Shown piece by piece: positions 1-6,581 of a stretch of DNA of 10,419 bases (its first letter is position 1; each line of letters opens with the position of its first letter). A model generated the notes under the pieces. That model was not told the origin of the DNA and ran no database searches. It worked only from the letters and a program-made list of their open reading frames with translations. Made by a program: the position numbers and the translations under genes. This stretch comes from Alphaproteobacteria bacterium (lineage in GTDB: Bacteria > Pseudomonadota > Alphaproteobacteria > Rhizobiales > Aestuariivirgaceae), in contig JAHEJE010000073.1 of NCBI GenBank assembly GCA_024639035.1, positions 1 through 10,419 on the forward strand, read 5' to 3'.

Positions 1-1556
1 CGGCCAACACCGTCGTGCTTCTCGAAGCCGGCCCGATGGATCGCGACCTGATGATCCACATCCCCGCCGGCGTCTACAAGGCCTATCGCGACCGGCGCAT
101 CAACTGGAACTACGTCACCGAAGACGAACCGCACCTGTTCGGCCGTAATGTCGACATGCCGAGGGGCAGGGTGGTCGGCGGCTCCTCGTCGATCAACTCG
201 ATGGTCTACATGCGCGGCCACCCGCTCGACTACGACCACTGGGCATCGGACCTCGACCTGCCGCACTGGCGCTATGCCGATTGCCTGCCGTATTTCAAGG
301 CAAGCGAGGCCAGCGACCGCGGCGCCAGCGACTGGCGCGGCGCCGATGGTCCGCTCGGCGTCACCAGAGGCAGTTTCGACAACCCGCTGTACGATGCTTT
401 TCTGGAGGCCGGCGGGCAGGCCGGCCAAGGCCGCACCGATGACCCGAACGGCTTTGACCCCGAGGGCGTGGCCCGCCTCGATGCGACCAAGAGGAACGGC
501 CGCCGCTGCAGCGCCGCCGTGGCCCATCTGCGTCCGGCCTTGTCGCGCCCCAACCTGACCCTGCTGACCGGCGCCATGGTCCGCCGCATCGTCATCGAAG
601 GCGGCTGCGCCGTGGCCGTCGCCTACGAGCGCAACGGCGCCCGCCACACCATCGAGGTGGAAAACGAGGTCATCCTTTCAGGCGGGGCCATCAACTCGCC
701 GCAAACCCTCATGCTGTCGGGCATCGGCCCGGCCAATCACCTGGCTGAGCACGGCATCGCACCCGTCCACGACCTGCCCGGCGTCGGCCAGAACCTTCAG
801 GACCACGCCAGCGTCATCCTGCAGTATGCCTGCACCAGATCGTTTGCCATCCACAAGGTCGGCGCGCCGCTGCGCAAGGCCGCCGCCGGCATTCAGTGGC
901 TGCTGACCCGCAAAGGCATCGCTGCATCCAACATCTGGGAGGCCGGCGGCCTGATCCGCTCCAATCGGGACGTCGCGTACCCCAACCTGCAATACCATTT
1001 CGGCCCCGTCGGTTTTGAGTATGACGGCGACACCATCCGCCTCAGACAGGCCTTTGCCCTGCACATCGACCAGTTGCGCCCGGCCAGCCGCGGCCACATC
1101 GCGCTCAAGTCCGCCGACCCGAACGTCAAGCCGGCGATGCATTTCAACTACCTGGCCGAGCCGCACGACCTGCGTGAGCTGATCGAAGGTATCCACCGGG
1201 CTCGTGAATTGATCGCCCAGCCGGCCTTCGATGCCCTGCGCGGCGCCGAACTGGAGCCCGGCCCCGATGTCAGGACCGATGCCGAAATCGAGGCCGCCAT
1301 CCGCGCCATGACCATCACCGACTACCACCCCAGCGGCACCTGCCGGATGGGCACCGGCGCGGATGCCGTCGTCGATGGCGAACTGCGCGTCCATGGCATC
1401 GCCGGCCTGCGCGTCGTCGATGCCTCGGTGCTGCCGCGCATCATCAGCGCCAACCTCAACGCCCCCACCCAGATGATCGCCGCCCGCGCTGCGGATTTTA
1501 TCCTCGGCAACGACCAGCGCCCGCCGTTTCATGCTCGGTTTGCTTTTGAGGTGTGA
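1..1556 (+). CDS. GMC-family FAD-dependent oxidoreductase (choline/alcohol dehydrogenase-like), 5' truncated
   Basis: Reading is open from the window edge (first full codon at base 3), giving 517 residues. The family is usually about 530-560 aa, so only the N-terminal GxGxxG strand is missing. The first residues, ANTVVLLEAGP, are the end of the FAD-binding beta-alpha-beta unit (the conserved LLEAG). GMC signature 1 (GRVVGGSSSINSMVYMRG) lies around bases 160-225 and signature 2 (GAINSPQTLMLSGIGP) around 685-735. The C-terminal substrate domain has YHPSGTCRMG, whose His codon is at 1326-1328 and corresponds to the catalytic His of GMC enzymes. It ends with NLNAPTQMIAARAAD, carrying the usual second active-site position as Asn. 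Members oxidise an alcohol to an aldehyde or ketone with FAD; the substrate here cannot be read from sequence. A degraded copy of its last 50 or so codons lies beyond ppk2 at 2871-3040. Family call is secure; calling it choline dehydrogenase would be over-specific. Confidence 0.93.
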   Translation, partial: ANTVVLLEAGPMDRDLMIHIPAGVYKAYRDRRINWNYVTEDEPHLFGRNVDMPRGRVVGGSSSINSMVYMRGHPLDYDHWASDLDLPHWRYADCLPYFKASEASDRGASDWRGADGPLGVTRGSFDNPLYDAFLEAGGQAGQGRTDDPNGFDPEGVARLDATKRNGRRCSAAVAHLRPALSRPNLTLLTGAMVRRIVIEGGCAVAVAYERNGARHTIEVENEVILSGGAINSPQTLMLSGIGPANHLAEHGIAPVHDLPGVGQNLQDHASVILQYACTRSFAIHKVGAPLRKAAAGIQWLLTRKGIAASNIWEAGGLIRSNRDVAYPNLQYHFGPVGFEYDGDTIRLRQAFALHIDQLRPASRGHIALKSADPNVKPAMHFNYLAEPHDLRELIEGIHRARELIAQPAFDALRGAELEPGPDVRTDAEIEAAIRAMTITDYHPSGTCRMGTGADAVVDGELRVHGIAGLRVVDASVLPRIISANLNAPTQMIAARAADFILGNDQRPPFHARFAFEV

Positions 1557-1688
1557 GTAGGCTGTCACCGGAGTTGGAATAAACCATATGCCCGGTTCGT
1601 GCAGGATTTTTGTTTCAGAATATGGGATGTAACATCGTACCGGCTACCAAAGAACAGGCTAAATCTTGGCTTAATTTGAACGCTGAAG

Positions 1689-1702
1689 TTGATCCAAATC
1701 AA
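1689..1702. promoter_or_regulatory. FNR/FixK-type binding site (anaerobox) upstream of ppk2
   Basis: TTGATCCAAATCAA is a perfect 14-bp match to the FNR/FnrL/Anr/FixK consensus TTGAT-N4-ATCAA. Its centre is near 1695.5, about 83 bases before the chosen ppk2 start. A class II activator site centred at -41.5 predicts transcription starting near 1737, and a -10-like CATACT sits at the matching place (1724-1729). It therefore probably makes ppk2 respond to low oxygen. Which CRP/FNR-family protein binds is unknown, because none is encoded in the window. Confidence 0.75.
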
Positions 1703-1723
1703 CGAACTATGCCATGGTGGCGA

Positions 1724-1729
1724 CATACT
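1724..1729 (+). promoter_or_regulatory. Candidate -10 element of the ppk2 promoter
   Basis: CATACT matches the sigma70 -10 consensus at 4 of 6 positions. It gives a start site near 1736-1737, about 41 bases downstream of the FNR-box centre. There is no good -35 hexamer, as expected for a class II FNR-dependent promoter where the activator covers that region. The predicted 5' leader is about 42 nt. The assignment depends on the FNR box; the hexamer alone would be weak. Confidence 0.4.
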
Positions 1730-1778
1730 CCACAGCGCACTTGTGCAACGAGACGGGCAGGAAGAGACGGGCAGGAAA

Positions 1779-2840
1779 ATGACAAGCGAGACCAAGACGA
1801 ACGGCACGGGACCACAACAGGGTGCGGAAACGGAGCCGCGAGCACTGGCTGATGCAGCCCCGGCAGCGGATTTGGAGCCTGTGGCTGATCCGACTGATTT
1901 TCCGGTGGCCGGACAGTTGCACAAGGCGGTGGAGAAACGCGACCCACCGCCCAAGCCGACCGGCAAGAAATTGCGCAAGCAAAAGCGCAATGCCGCGGAA
2001 ATCCGCCGCCTGTTCGAGACCGGTGAATACCCCTACAAGGAAAAGATCCGGCGGCGTGAATATGAAAAGAAGAAGGCCGCGCTGCAGATCGAGCTGTTGA
2101 AAATGCAGGAGTGGGTCAAGAATACCGGGCAGAAGGTCGTTATGGTGTTCGAGGGCCGCGATGCCGCGGGCAAGGGTGGCACCATCAAACGCTTCATGGA
2201 ACATCTCAATCCGCGTGGTGCCCGCGTCATCGCTCTGGACAAGCCGAGCGAGCGCGAGCGCAGCCAATGGTACTATCAGCGCTATATCCGGCACCTGCCG
2301 GCCGCCGGCGAGATCCTCATGCTCGACCGGTCGTGGTACAACCGGGCCGGGGTCGAGCGTGTCATGGGGTTCTGCACGCCGAACGAATATCTTGAATTCA
2401 TGCGTCAGACACCGGAGTTCGAACGGATGCTGACGCGGTCCGGCATCCTGTTGTACAAGTATTGGTTCTCGGTGACCCAGGAAGAGCAGCGGCGGCGGTT
2501 CAAGTCACGCGAAAACGAACCGCTGAAGAAATGGAAGCTGTCGCCGATCGATCGCCAGTCGCTCGACAAGTGGGACGACTACACCGAAGCCAAGGAGGCG
2601 ATGTTCTTTTATACCGACACCGCCGATGCGCCGTGGACGATCATCAAGTCGGACGACAAGAAACGCGCCCGGCTGAACACCATGCGCCATTTCCTGAGCT
2701 CGCTGCCCTATACCAACCGCAACGCCAAGATCGTTGGCCAGCCAGACCCGCTGATCGTCGGATTGGGCTCGCATGTGGTGCACAACAGCGATCATATCCT
2801 CGGCAAGAGCCTGCATCCCGAGCTGCAGCGCGTGGATTAG
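1779..2840 (+). CDS. ppk2: Polyphosphate kinase 2 (PPK2 family, single-domain class I-like)
   Basis: This 353-residue protein belongs to the PPK2 family (Pfam PF03976), which transfers phosphate between polyphosphate and nucleoside diphosphates in the cytoplasm. Residues 1-60 are a low-complexity, Pro/Ala/Glu-rich, probably disordered tail. Residues 61-110 are a very basic helical segment and the kinase core follows. The Walker A motif is GRDAAGKGG (126-134, Lys132). The Walker B region is ILMLDRSWYNR (179-189, Asp183 and Arg184). The lid module is around 240-258 (KSRENEPLKKWKLSPID). One kinase domain and this length fit the one-domain PPK2 enzymes common in alphaproteobacteria; the direction (ATP or GTP formation versus polyP synthesis) cannot be told. 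I chose ATG 1779, with AGGA at 1773-1776 just upstream. A longer frame from TTG 1689 would begin inside the FNR box and before the predicted transcription start. Expression is probably oxygen-regulated. Confidence 0.93.
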   Translation: MTSETKTNGTGPQQGAETEPRALADAAPAADLEPVADPTDFPVAGQLHKAVEKRDPPPKPTGKKLRKQKRNAAEIRRLFETGEYPYKEKIRRREYEKKKAALQIELLKMQEWVKNTGQKVVMVFEGRDAAGKGGTIKRFMEHLNPRGARVIALDKPSERERSQWYYQRYIRHLPAAGEILMLDRSWYNRAGVERVMGFCTPNEYLEFMRQTPEFERMLTRSGILLYKYWFSVTQEEQRRRFKSRENEPLKKWKLSPIDRQSLDKWDDYTEAKEAMFFYTDTADAPWTIIKSDDKKRARLNTMRHFLSSLPYTNRNAKIVGQPDPLIVGLGSHVVHNSDHILGKSLHPELQRVD

Positions 2841-2870
2841 GATCAGGACGCTTTGACGGGATTCACCAAG

Positions 2871-3040
2871 CGCATTCTGGGGTGGTCAATCCTCCGCGTT
2901 GTCATTGCCTCGGTGCTGCCGCGCATCATCAGCGCCAATCTCACCGCAACCCCCAGATGATCGCCGCCCGCGCCGCGGATTTTATCCTCGCAAAAGCCCA
3001 GCGCCCGGCTATCACTGCCCGTTTTGCGTTTCAGGAGTAG
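2871..3040 (+). pseudogene. Remnant of a second GMC oxidoreductase gene (3' end only, frameshifted)
   Basis: Bases 2892-3040 align by eye with the last 150 bases of the upstream GMC gene (1407-1556) at roughly 80% identity with a single one-base gap. In one frame the remnant reads LRVVIASVLPRIISANL. After a one-base loss in the segment matching NAPTQ (around 2942-2956) it continues in another frame as MIAARAADFIL and on to FAFQE and a stop at 3038-3040. Weaker similarity (R..G...LRVV) extends back to about 2871; nothing earlier is recognisable. The Asp of the VVDASVLP motif is Ile here. The lack of the first ~90% of the gene plus the frameshift means no functional product. The divergence suggests an old paralogue rather than a recent copy. 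Confidence 0.85.
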
Positions 3041-3321
3041 GCCCTGACCAACAACCCGAGGTGGCACTGCGGCCGCGTTTCCAGTTCTGATCTGCGTCAT
3101 GATCGCTGCGCTGAGAAAGCAGCCGAAAATGCCTGCGTCGCTTCCGCACGATTTGGGGAAAACTCCAGGGAGTGCTTGGCTTTCTTGCGAAAGCCGTGAT
3201 AATTTGCACCGCTTGGGGGACTCTTGGGGTTTGTAGGCATTGTTCCGCGTGTGAACGGCCGGGCAAAGGAGGCTTTTGCCTGGGCTGACAGTCGTACTGG
3301 TTGCTAGACAAGGATTGATTT
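3041..3321. other. Intergenic region between the GMC remnant and the ParA-like pair
   Basis: About 280 bases without a convincing gene; short frames on either strand lack family features and ribosome sites. It holds a candidate sigma70 promoter (3176-3203) with an internal palindrome. It also holds a small hairpin at 3262-3280 (GGCAAA, 7-nt loop, TTTGCC) whose loop contains a GGAGG. The ribosome site AAGGA for the first ParA-like gene is at 3310-3314. I see no insertion sequence end or attachment site. Confidence 0.5.
3176..3203 (+). promoter_or_regulatory. Candidate sigma70 promoter for the ParA-like pair, with a palindrome between -35 and -10
   Basis: TTGGCT (3176-3181) and GATAAT (3198-3203) are separated by 16 bases. 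The -10 matches consensus at 5 of 6 positions and the -35 at 3 of 6. A perfect 7-bp inverted repeat, GGCTTTC-TTGC-GAAAGCC (3178-3195), overlaps the -35 and fills the spacer, a position where a repressor could act. It is not followed by a T run, so it is unlikely to be a terminator. The predicted leader to the start at 3322 is about 110 nt. Confidence 0.4.
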
Positions 3322-4068
3322 ATGAAACCGACACTCATTTTGGTTGGCGCCGACAAGGGCGGCGTCGGCAAGACCACACTTTCGCGCGCGCTGATGGACT
3401 ATTTCGTGCGCAAGAACATACTGACCCGCGCCTTCGATACCGAAAATCCGCGCGGCACCTTGAAGAGATTCTACCCGGCCAACACCGAAATCGTCGATTT
3501 CGCCAACGTTGCCGATCAGATGCGCATCCTCGACACCCTGGAGACCGCCAAGGTCAATGTCACCATCGTCGACCTGAAGGCCGGCAACCTGTCGCTGGCC
3601 CTTGATACCTTCGACAAGATCGGTGCCCTTGAGGCGGCCCGCAGCGGCGAGTTCAACCTCGGTCTGTTCCATGTCGTCGGTTCCGCCGTCGCCTCGCTCG
3701 ACGAGATCGCCGAGATCGCGAAATACACCGACGGCATCGATTACGTGCTGGCGCGCAATTTCATCAACGACACCAATTTCTTCGAGTGGGACGAAAAGAC
3801 CTACAAGAAGTATTTCGCCAACATTCCCGACGCCAAGGAAATCGACGTACCCAAGCTCAACGAAATGGCCTACGAGCAGGTCGATCTCGCCGGTGTCACC
3901 TACAAGGATTTCATCGACAACAAGAAAGCAAGCGGCGATGCCGGCAATTTCTCGTTCGTGCTGCGCGGCTATACCCGCAAGTGGATCAGTGATCTCGACA
4001 GCGAACTGGAGCACCTGGACCTGATCAAACGGGTCCTGGCCGGCGACCGCGACAAGTCTGGCAAGTAG
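3322..4068 (+). CDS. ParA/MinD-like P-loop NTPase (first of a tandem paralogous pair)
   Basis: This 248-residue soluble protein belongs to the SIMIBI ParA/MinD/CobQ class of ATPases. It opens with a strand and a complete deviant Walker A motif, ADKGGVGKTT (residues 10-19), containing both the signature lysine (Lys12) and the P-loop lysine (Lys17). FDTENPRG (38-45) is at the place of the ParA A'/switch I segment, and VTIVDLKAG (80-88, Asp84) is a Walker B-like strand. There is no N-terminal DNA-binding domain, membrane helix or obvious C-terminal amphipathic MinD-type helix. A good ribosome site, AAGGA, lies 7 bases before the ATG. The following gene is a paralogue: residues 38-73 match its residues 42-77 at about 17 of 36 positions. 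ParA-class proteins usually dimerise on ATP and position a cargo such as DNA or a polar complex; the cargo here is unknown. No ParB-like gene or centromere repeats are visible, so plasmid partition is not supported. Confidence 0.85.
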   Translation: MKPTLILVGADKGGVGKTTLSRALMDYFVRKNILTRAFDTENPRGTLKRFYPANTEIVDFANVADQMRILDTLETAKVNVTIVDLKAGNLSLALDTFDKIGALEAARSGEFNLGLFHVVGSAVASLDEIAEIAKYTDGIDYVLARNFINDTNFFEWDEKTYKKYFANIPDAKEIDVPKLNEMAYEQVDLAGVTYKDFIDNKKASGDAGNFSFVLRGYTRKWISDLDSELEHLDLIKRVLAGDRDKSGK

Positions 4069-4126
4069 CGCAGTCGCGCGTTTAAAAAAGAAAAACTGCG
4101 CTCCGCACCGGTCCCGGCGGGCCGGG
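4068..4126 (+). other. Two small inverted repeats in the spacer between the ParA-like genes
   Basis: The 89-bp spacer contains GCGCAGT (4068-4074) pairing with ACTGCGC (4095-4101) around an A-rich 20-nt loop. It also contains CCCGGC-GG-GCCGGG (4113-4126), which could fold as a 5-bp stem with a 4-nt loop. Neither is followed by a T run. Both could act in the mRNA by processing, or by lowering expression of the second gene; this is inference from symmetry alone. Confidence 0.3.
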
Positions 4127-4157
4127 CGGGCGCAGGCAATAACCGGGGATCGGGTGG

Positions 4158-4889
4158 ATGCCTGGACAGGGCGGATCGAAGATATACATCGTCTGTTCAA
4201 ACCAGACGCGCAACGGCAAGACGCTGCTTGCCCGGTGCTATGCCGACTATCTCCAGACCGTCGGCCGTAAATTCACCATCTTCGATGCCGACAGCCCTTA
4301 TGGCGGAATATCGCGGTGGTATCCCCTGGAAGCCGAGATCGTCGACCTGGCCAACACCCAGGACCAGATCAAACTGTTCGACACCATTCTGGGTGCCCCG
4401 GATCACGACCACGTCATCGATCTGCCGGCCCGGCACCTGAACCGGTTCTTCAAGATCATTTCCGACATTCGCTTCGTCAATGAAGCCGCCGAGGCCGGTT
4501 ACGATTGCATCACCGCTTTCTTGGTCGACCGCACGGCGGAATCGGTGGTCGCCGCCAGCGAACTGCTTTCCCAATGGGACCCGGATCTGTTCGTCCTGGT
4601 GCGCAACGAGGCCATCGGCAACGTGCTCGACAACATCCGCATCGCCGCCGACTACGCCGCACTCAGCACCGGTTGCGAGATCGTGCTGCCGGCGCTGACC
4701 ACCGATGCTCTCGAATTCGTCGAGCGCGACTCGTTCTCGTTCCGCAAATTCCTGAAGAAGGACTCATCCTACATCCCGCCGGAAGAGCGCGCCGAGATCG
4801 CCGATTTCATCGATCAGGTGTTTTCGCGTATTCGCGGCCATCAACTCATGCTCGACATGGCCGATCTCAAGGATGCCGGCGTCGTCTGA
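4158..4889 (+). CDS. ParA-like P-loop protein with degenerate Walker A (second of the pair)
   Basis: This 243-residue protein is a paralogue of its upstream neighbour. It shares the block FDxxxPxGxxxRxYP...EIVDxAN..DQ....DT (residues 42-77) and the same length and layout. Its P-loop reads CSNQTRNGKTLLAR (13-26): the nucleotide-binding Gly20-Lys21-Thr22 is kept. The signature lysine that ParA-class enzymes use across the dimer is replaced by Gln16, and the KGGVG run is lost. HVIDLPAR (85-92, Asp88) stands at the Walker B strand. It may bind nucleotide without normal hydrolysis and act as partner or regulator of the first protein. ATG 4158 follows GGGGA (4145-4149) and an in-frame stop lies just upstream (4140-4142), so the start is firm to within a few codons. 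Its stop abuts that of the convergent ligase gene. Same-operon expression with the first gene is likely. The biological role is unknown. Confidence 0.8.
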   Translation: MPGQGGSKIYIVCSNQTRNGKTLLARCYADYLQTVGRKFTIFDADSPYGGISRWYPLEAEIVDLANTQDQIKLFDTILGAPDHDHVIDLPARHLNRFFKIISDIRFVNEAAEAGYDCITAFLVDRTAESVVAASELLSQWDPDLFVLVRNEAIGNVLDNIRIAADYAALSTGCEIVLPALTTDALEFVERDSFSFRKFLKKDSSYIPPEERAEIADFIDQVFSRIRGHQLMLDMADLKDAGVV

Positions 4890-6380
4890 TCAGCCGTCGC
4901 CCAGTGCCCGCGCCGCTAGCGCCTGAACCGCTTCGATCACCACCTTGCCCATCGCATTGCGCGGCAGGGCGTCGGTGAACACGACGCTCCTGGGGTGTTT
5001 GTAGCGCGCCAGCCGGCCCCGAAAGCCGGCCACAATGCCGTCCGCATCGGGACCGCCGTCGTCGACCGCCACCACCGCCACCGGCACCTGGCCCCAGCGC
5101 GCGTCCGCCTGGCCGACGACCGAAGCCTCGCGTACCCCGGGCAGGCTGCGCAGCACCCGCTCAAGCTCGGCCGGGTAGATGTTCTCGCCGCCGGAAATGA
5201 TCACATGCTTGAGCCGGTCCTTGAACCAGTACTGCCCATGCGCGTCGCGCCAGCCTACATCGCCGCTGTGGAACCAGCCGTCTCGGAAAGCCGAGGCGGT
5301 TTCTGCATCATCGTGCCAGTAGCCGCTGGCCACGTTGCCGCCGCGCACCAGGATTTCGCCGGGCTCCCCGTCCGGCAAGTCGTCGCCGTCCGGGCCGACG
5401 ATACGGATGTCGCTGTGCGCGCCGCACCGCCCGATCGAGCCGGTTGAGGCAAACGCCTCATCGGGCCGCTGATACATGCACACCGGCCCGGTTTCCGTCG
5501 AGCCGTAGACCTGTATGACCGGCACCCCGCGGTCCTGGAAGGCGGCGATGCACTCCAGCGGCACGTCGGTCGAGCCCGTTGCGACGGCGCGCAGCGAGGT
5601 GACATCGGTGTCTTCCCAACCGGGGTGCGCGTGAAGAGCCTGGATCGTCGCCGGCACCAGGCAGGTGAGGGTAGGGCGGTCGTCGGCGATTGCCGCAAGC
5701 ACCCGGCCCGGGTCGAAACGTTCGTGCAGCCGCACCCTTGCCCCGCACCTGAGCGCCGGAAGTGTCTGGATGTTGAGCCCGCCGACGTGGAACATCGGCA
5801 ACACCGTCAGCACATGATCCGCCGCCGTCATGTCGTGCATGTCGATGGCGTTGAGCGCATTCACTTCCACGGCATGCTGGCTGAGTACCGCGCCCTTGGG
5901 CCGTCCGGTGGTGCCGGAAGTGTAGACCAGCAGCAGCGGATCATCCATCTGCCCGCCACCGGCATCGCCGCCACCGTGCAGCGGCAGGTCCGGCGCCGCG
6001 ACGGCCCGGCAGGCGTTGGCGGCGTTCATCAACACCGGCACCGTTTCGCTATAGGCGGCCTGGTAGGCCAGCACCTTCACCCCGGCATCCTGAACGATGT
6101 AGGCCAGTTCCGGCGCCGCCAGCCGCCAGTTCAGTGGCACGATCATTGCCCCGATCCGGGCCGCAGCAAAGGTCACGATGATCTGTTCGCTGAGATTGTG
6201 ACCGAGCCAGGCGATCACCTCGCCGCGCGCGATCTTGTGCTCCCTGTGTAGACAGTTCGCCGCCGCCGCAATGCGGCTGTCCAGCTCGCCATAGGTCAGC
6301 GCGCCGAAATCATCGACGAGCGCGGTTGCACCCGGCTGCATTCGGGCGTGCTGCGCTATCCAGTCGGCGATCGTGCTCAA
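4890..6380 (-). CDS. AMP-forming acyl-CoA ligase (ANL superfamily)
   Basis: This 496-residue cytosolic enzyme activates a carboxylic acid with ATP and then forms its CoA thioester. All core ANL motifs are present: YTSGTTGRPKG (153-163, phosphate loop), YGSTETG (292-298, adenine binding), HSGDVGW (371-377, Asp374 for ribose), the hinge KDRLKHVIISGGENIYPAE (387-405), and LPRNAMGK with catalytic Lys479. Length and motif wording resemble medium/long-chain or aromatic acyl-CoA synthetases (FadD13-, MenE- or CaiC-like); the acyl substrate cannot be read by eye. Translation appears to begin at TTG 6378-6380, preceded by GGAG at 6390-6393 with a 9-base spacer; no in-frame ATG or GTG lies just upstream. 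It is the last gene of the minus-strand catabolic cluster, separated by 201 bp and a long inverted repeat from the dehydrogenase gene before it, and it converges on the ParA-like pair with no gap between stop codons. Confidence 0.93.
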   Translation of the reverse strand: MSTIADWIAQHARMQPGATALVDDFGALTYGELDSRIAAAANCLHREHKIARGEVIAWLGHNLSEQIIVTFAAARIGAMIVPLNWRLAAPELAYIVQDAGVKVLAYQAAYSETVPVLMNAANACRAVAAPDLPLHGGGDAGGGQMDDPLLLVYTSGTTGRPKGAVLSQHAVEVNALNAIDMHDMTAADHVLTVLPMFHVGGLNIQTLPALRCGARVRLHERFDPGRVLAAIADDRPTLTCLVPATIQALHAHPGWEDTDVTSLRAVATGSTDVPLECIAAFQDRGVPVIQVYGSTETGPVCMYQRPDEAFASTGSIGRCGAHSDIRIVGPDGDDLPDGEPGEILVRGGNVASGYWHDDAETASAFRDGWFHSGDVGWRDAHGQYWFKDRLKHVIISGGENIYPAELERVLRSLPGVREASVVGQADARWGQVPVAVVAVDDGGPDADGIVAGFRGRLARYKHPRSVVFTDALPRNAMGKVVIEAVQALAARALGDG

Positions 6381-6420
6381 TGCAGGACGCTCCAGTGGTT
6401 TTCGACCGATGGAAACAAAT

Positions 6421-6550
6421 CTCCTTCCCCCAGAACGGGGGAAGGTCGGGATGGGGGTTGATGGCGGTGAAGCAACTGAAAATCTTCAAGTAGACGCACC
6501 GCCGTCAACCCCCTCCCTAACCCTCCCCCTTTCTGGGGGAGGGAAAGGAG
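6421..6550. repeat. Long imperfect inverted repeat (dispersed palindromic intergenic element)
   Basis: The left arm (6421-6469) and the reverse complement of the right arm (6497-6550) share CCCCCAGAA.GGGGGA.GGT, then GGGGGTTGA.GGCGGTG, with a few mismatches and small gaps. The two arms flank about 27 bases rich in A. Each arm also holds its own short hairpin, such as CTTCCCCC-AGAAC-GGGGGAAG in the left arm. The C/G-run wording resembles palindromic elements scattered between genes in many alphaproteobacterial chromosomes (established in general; the family name is not known to me). Sitting between two co-directional genes, its transcript could fold strongly and act as a partial terminator or mRNA stabiliser. 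Confidence 0.7.
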
Positions 6551-6581
6551 GATTGCGCAGGTGTCCGGTGACGCTGCGATA

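Noticed and set aside
678..1568. 296-codon open frame on the minus strand opposite the GMC gene.
   Set aside because: Composition is Gly/Ala/Asp/Val-rich without domain motifs, and it lies antisense to a clear GMC family gene; typical high-GC shadow.
1689..1778. Longer ppk2 frame beginning at TTG 1689.
   Set aside because: The TTG is the first half of the FNR box and lies before the predicted transcription start. There is no ribosome site ahead of it, and ATG 1779 has AGGA upstream.
3178..3195. Rho-independent terminator for ppk2 transcripts.
   Set aside because: The 7-bp stem is perfect but is followed by GTGATAATTTG, not a T run, and it lies over 330 bases after the ppk2 stop.
2841..3321. 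Insertion sequence or integron scar explaining the GMC remnant.
   Set aside because: I found no transposase fragment, terminal inverted repeats or target-site duplication around the remnant.
3304..4200. 298-codon minus-strand frame opposite the first ParA-like gene.
   Set aside because: Antisense to a gene with clear Walker motifs. It shows repetitive Val/Gly/Asp composition, no recognisable domain, and would cross two gene starts.
3322..4889. Plasmid-type parABS partition locus.
   Set aside because: No ParB-like gene, no parS-type repeats and no replication gene are present; flanking genes look chromosomal.
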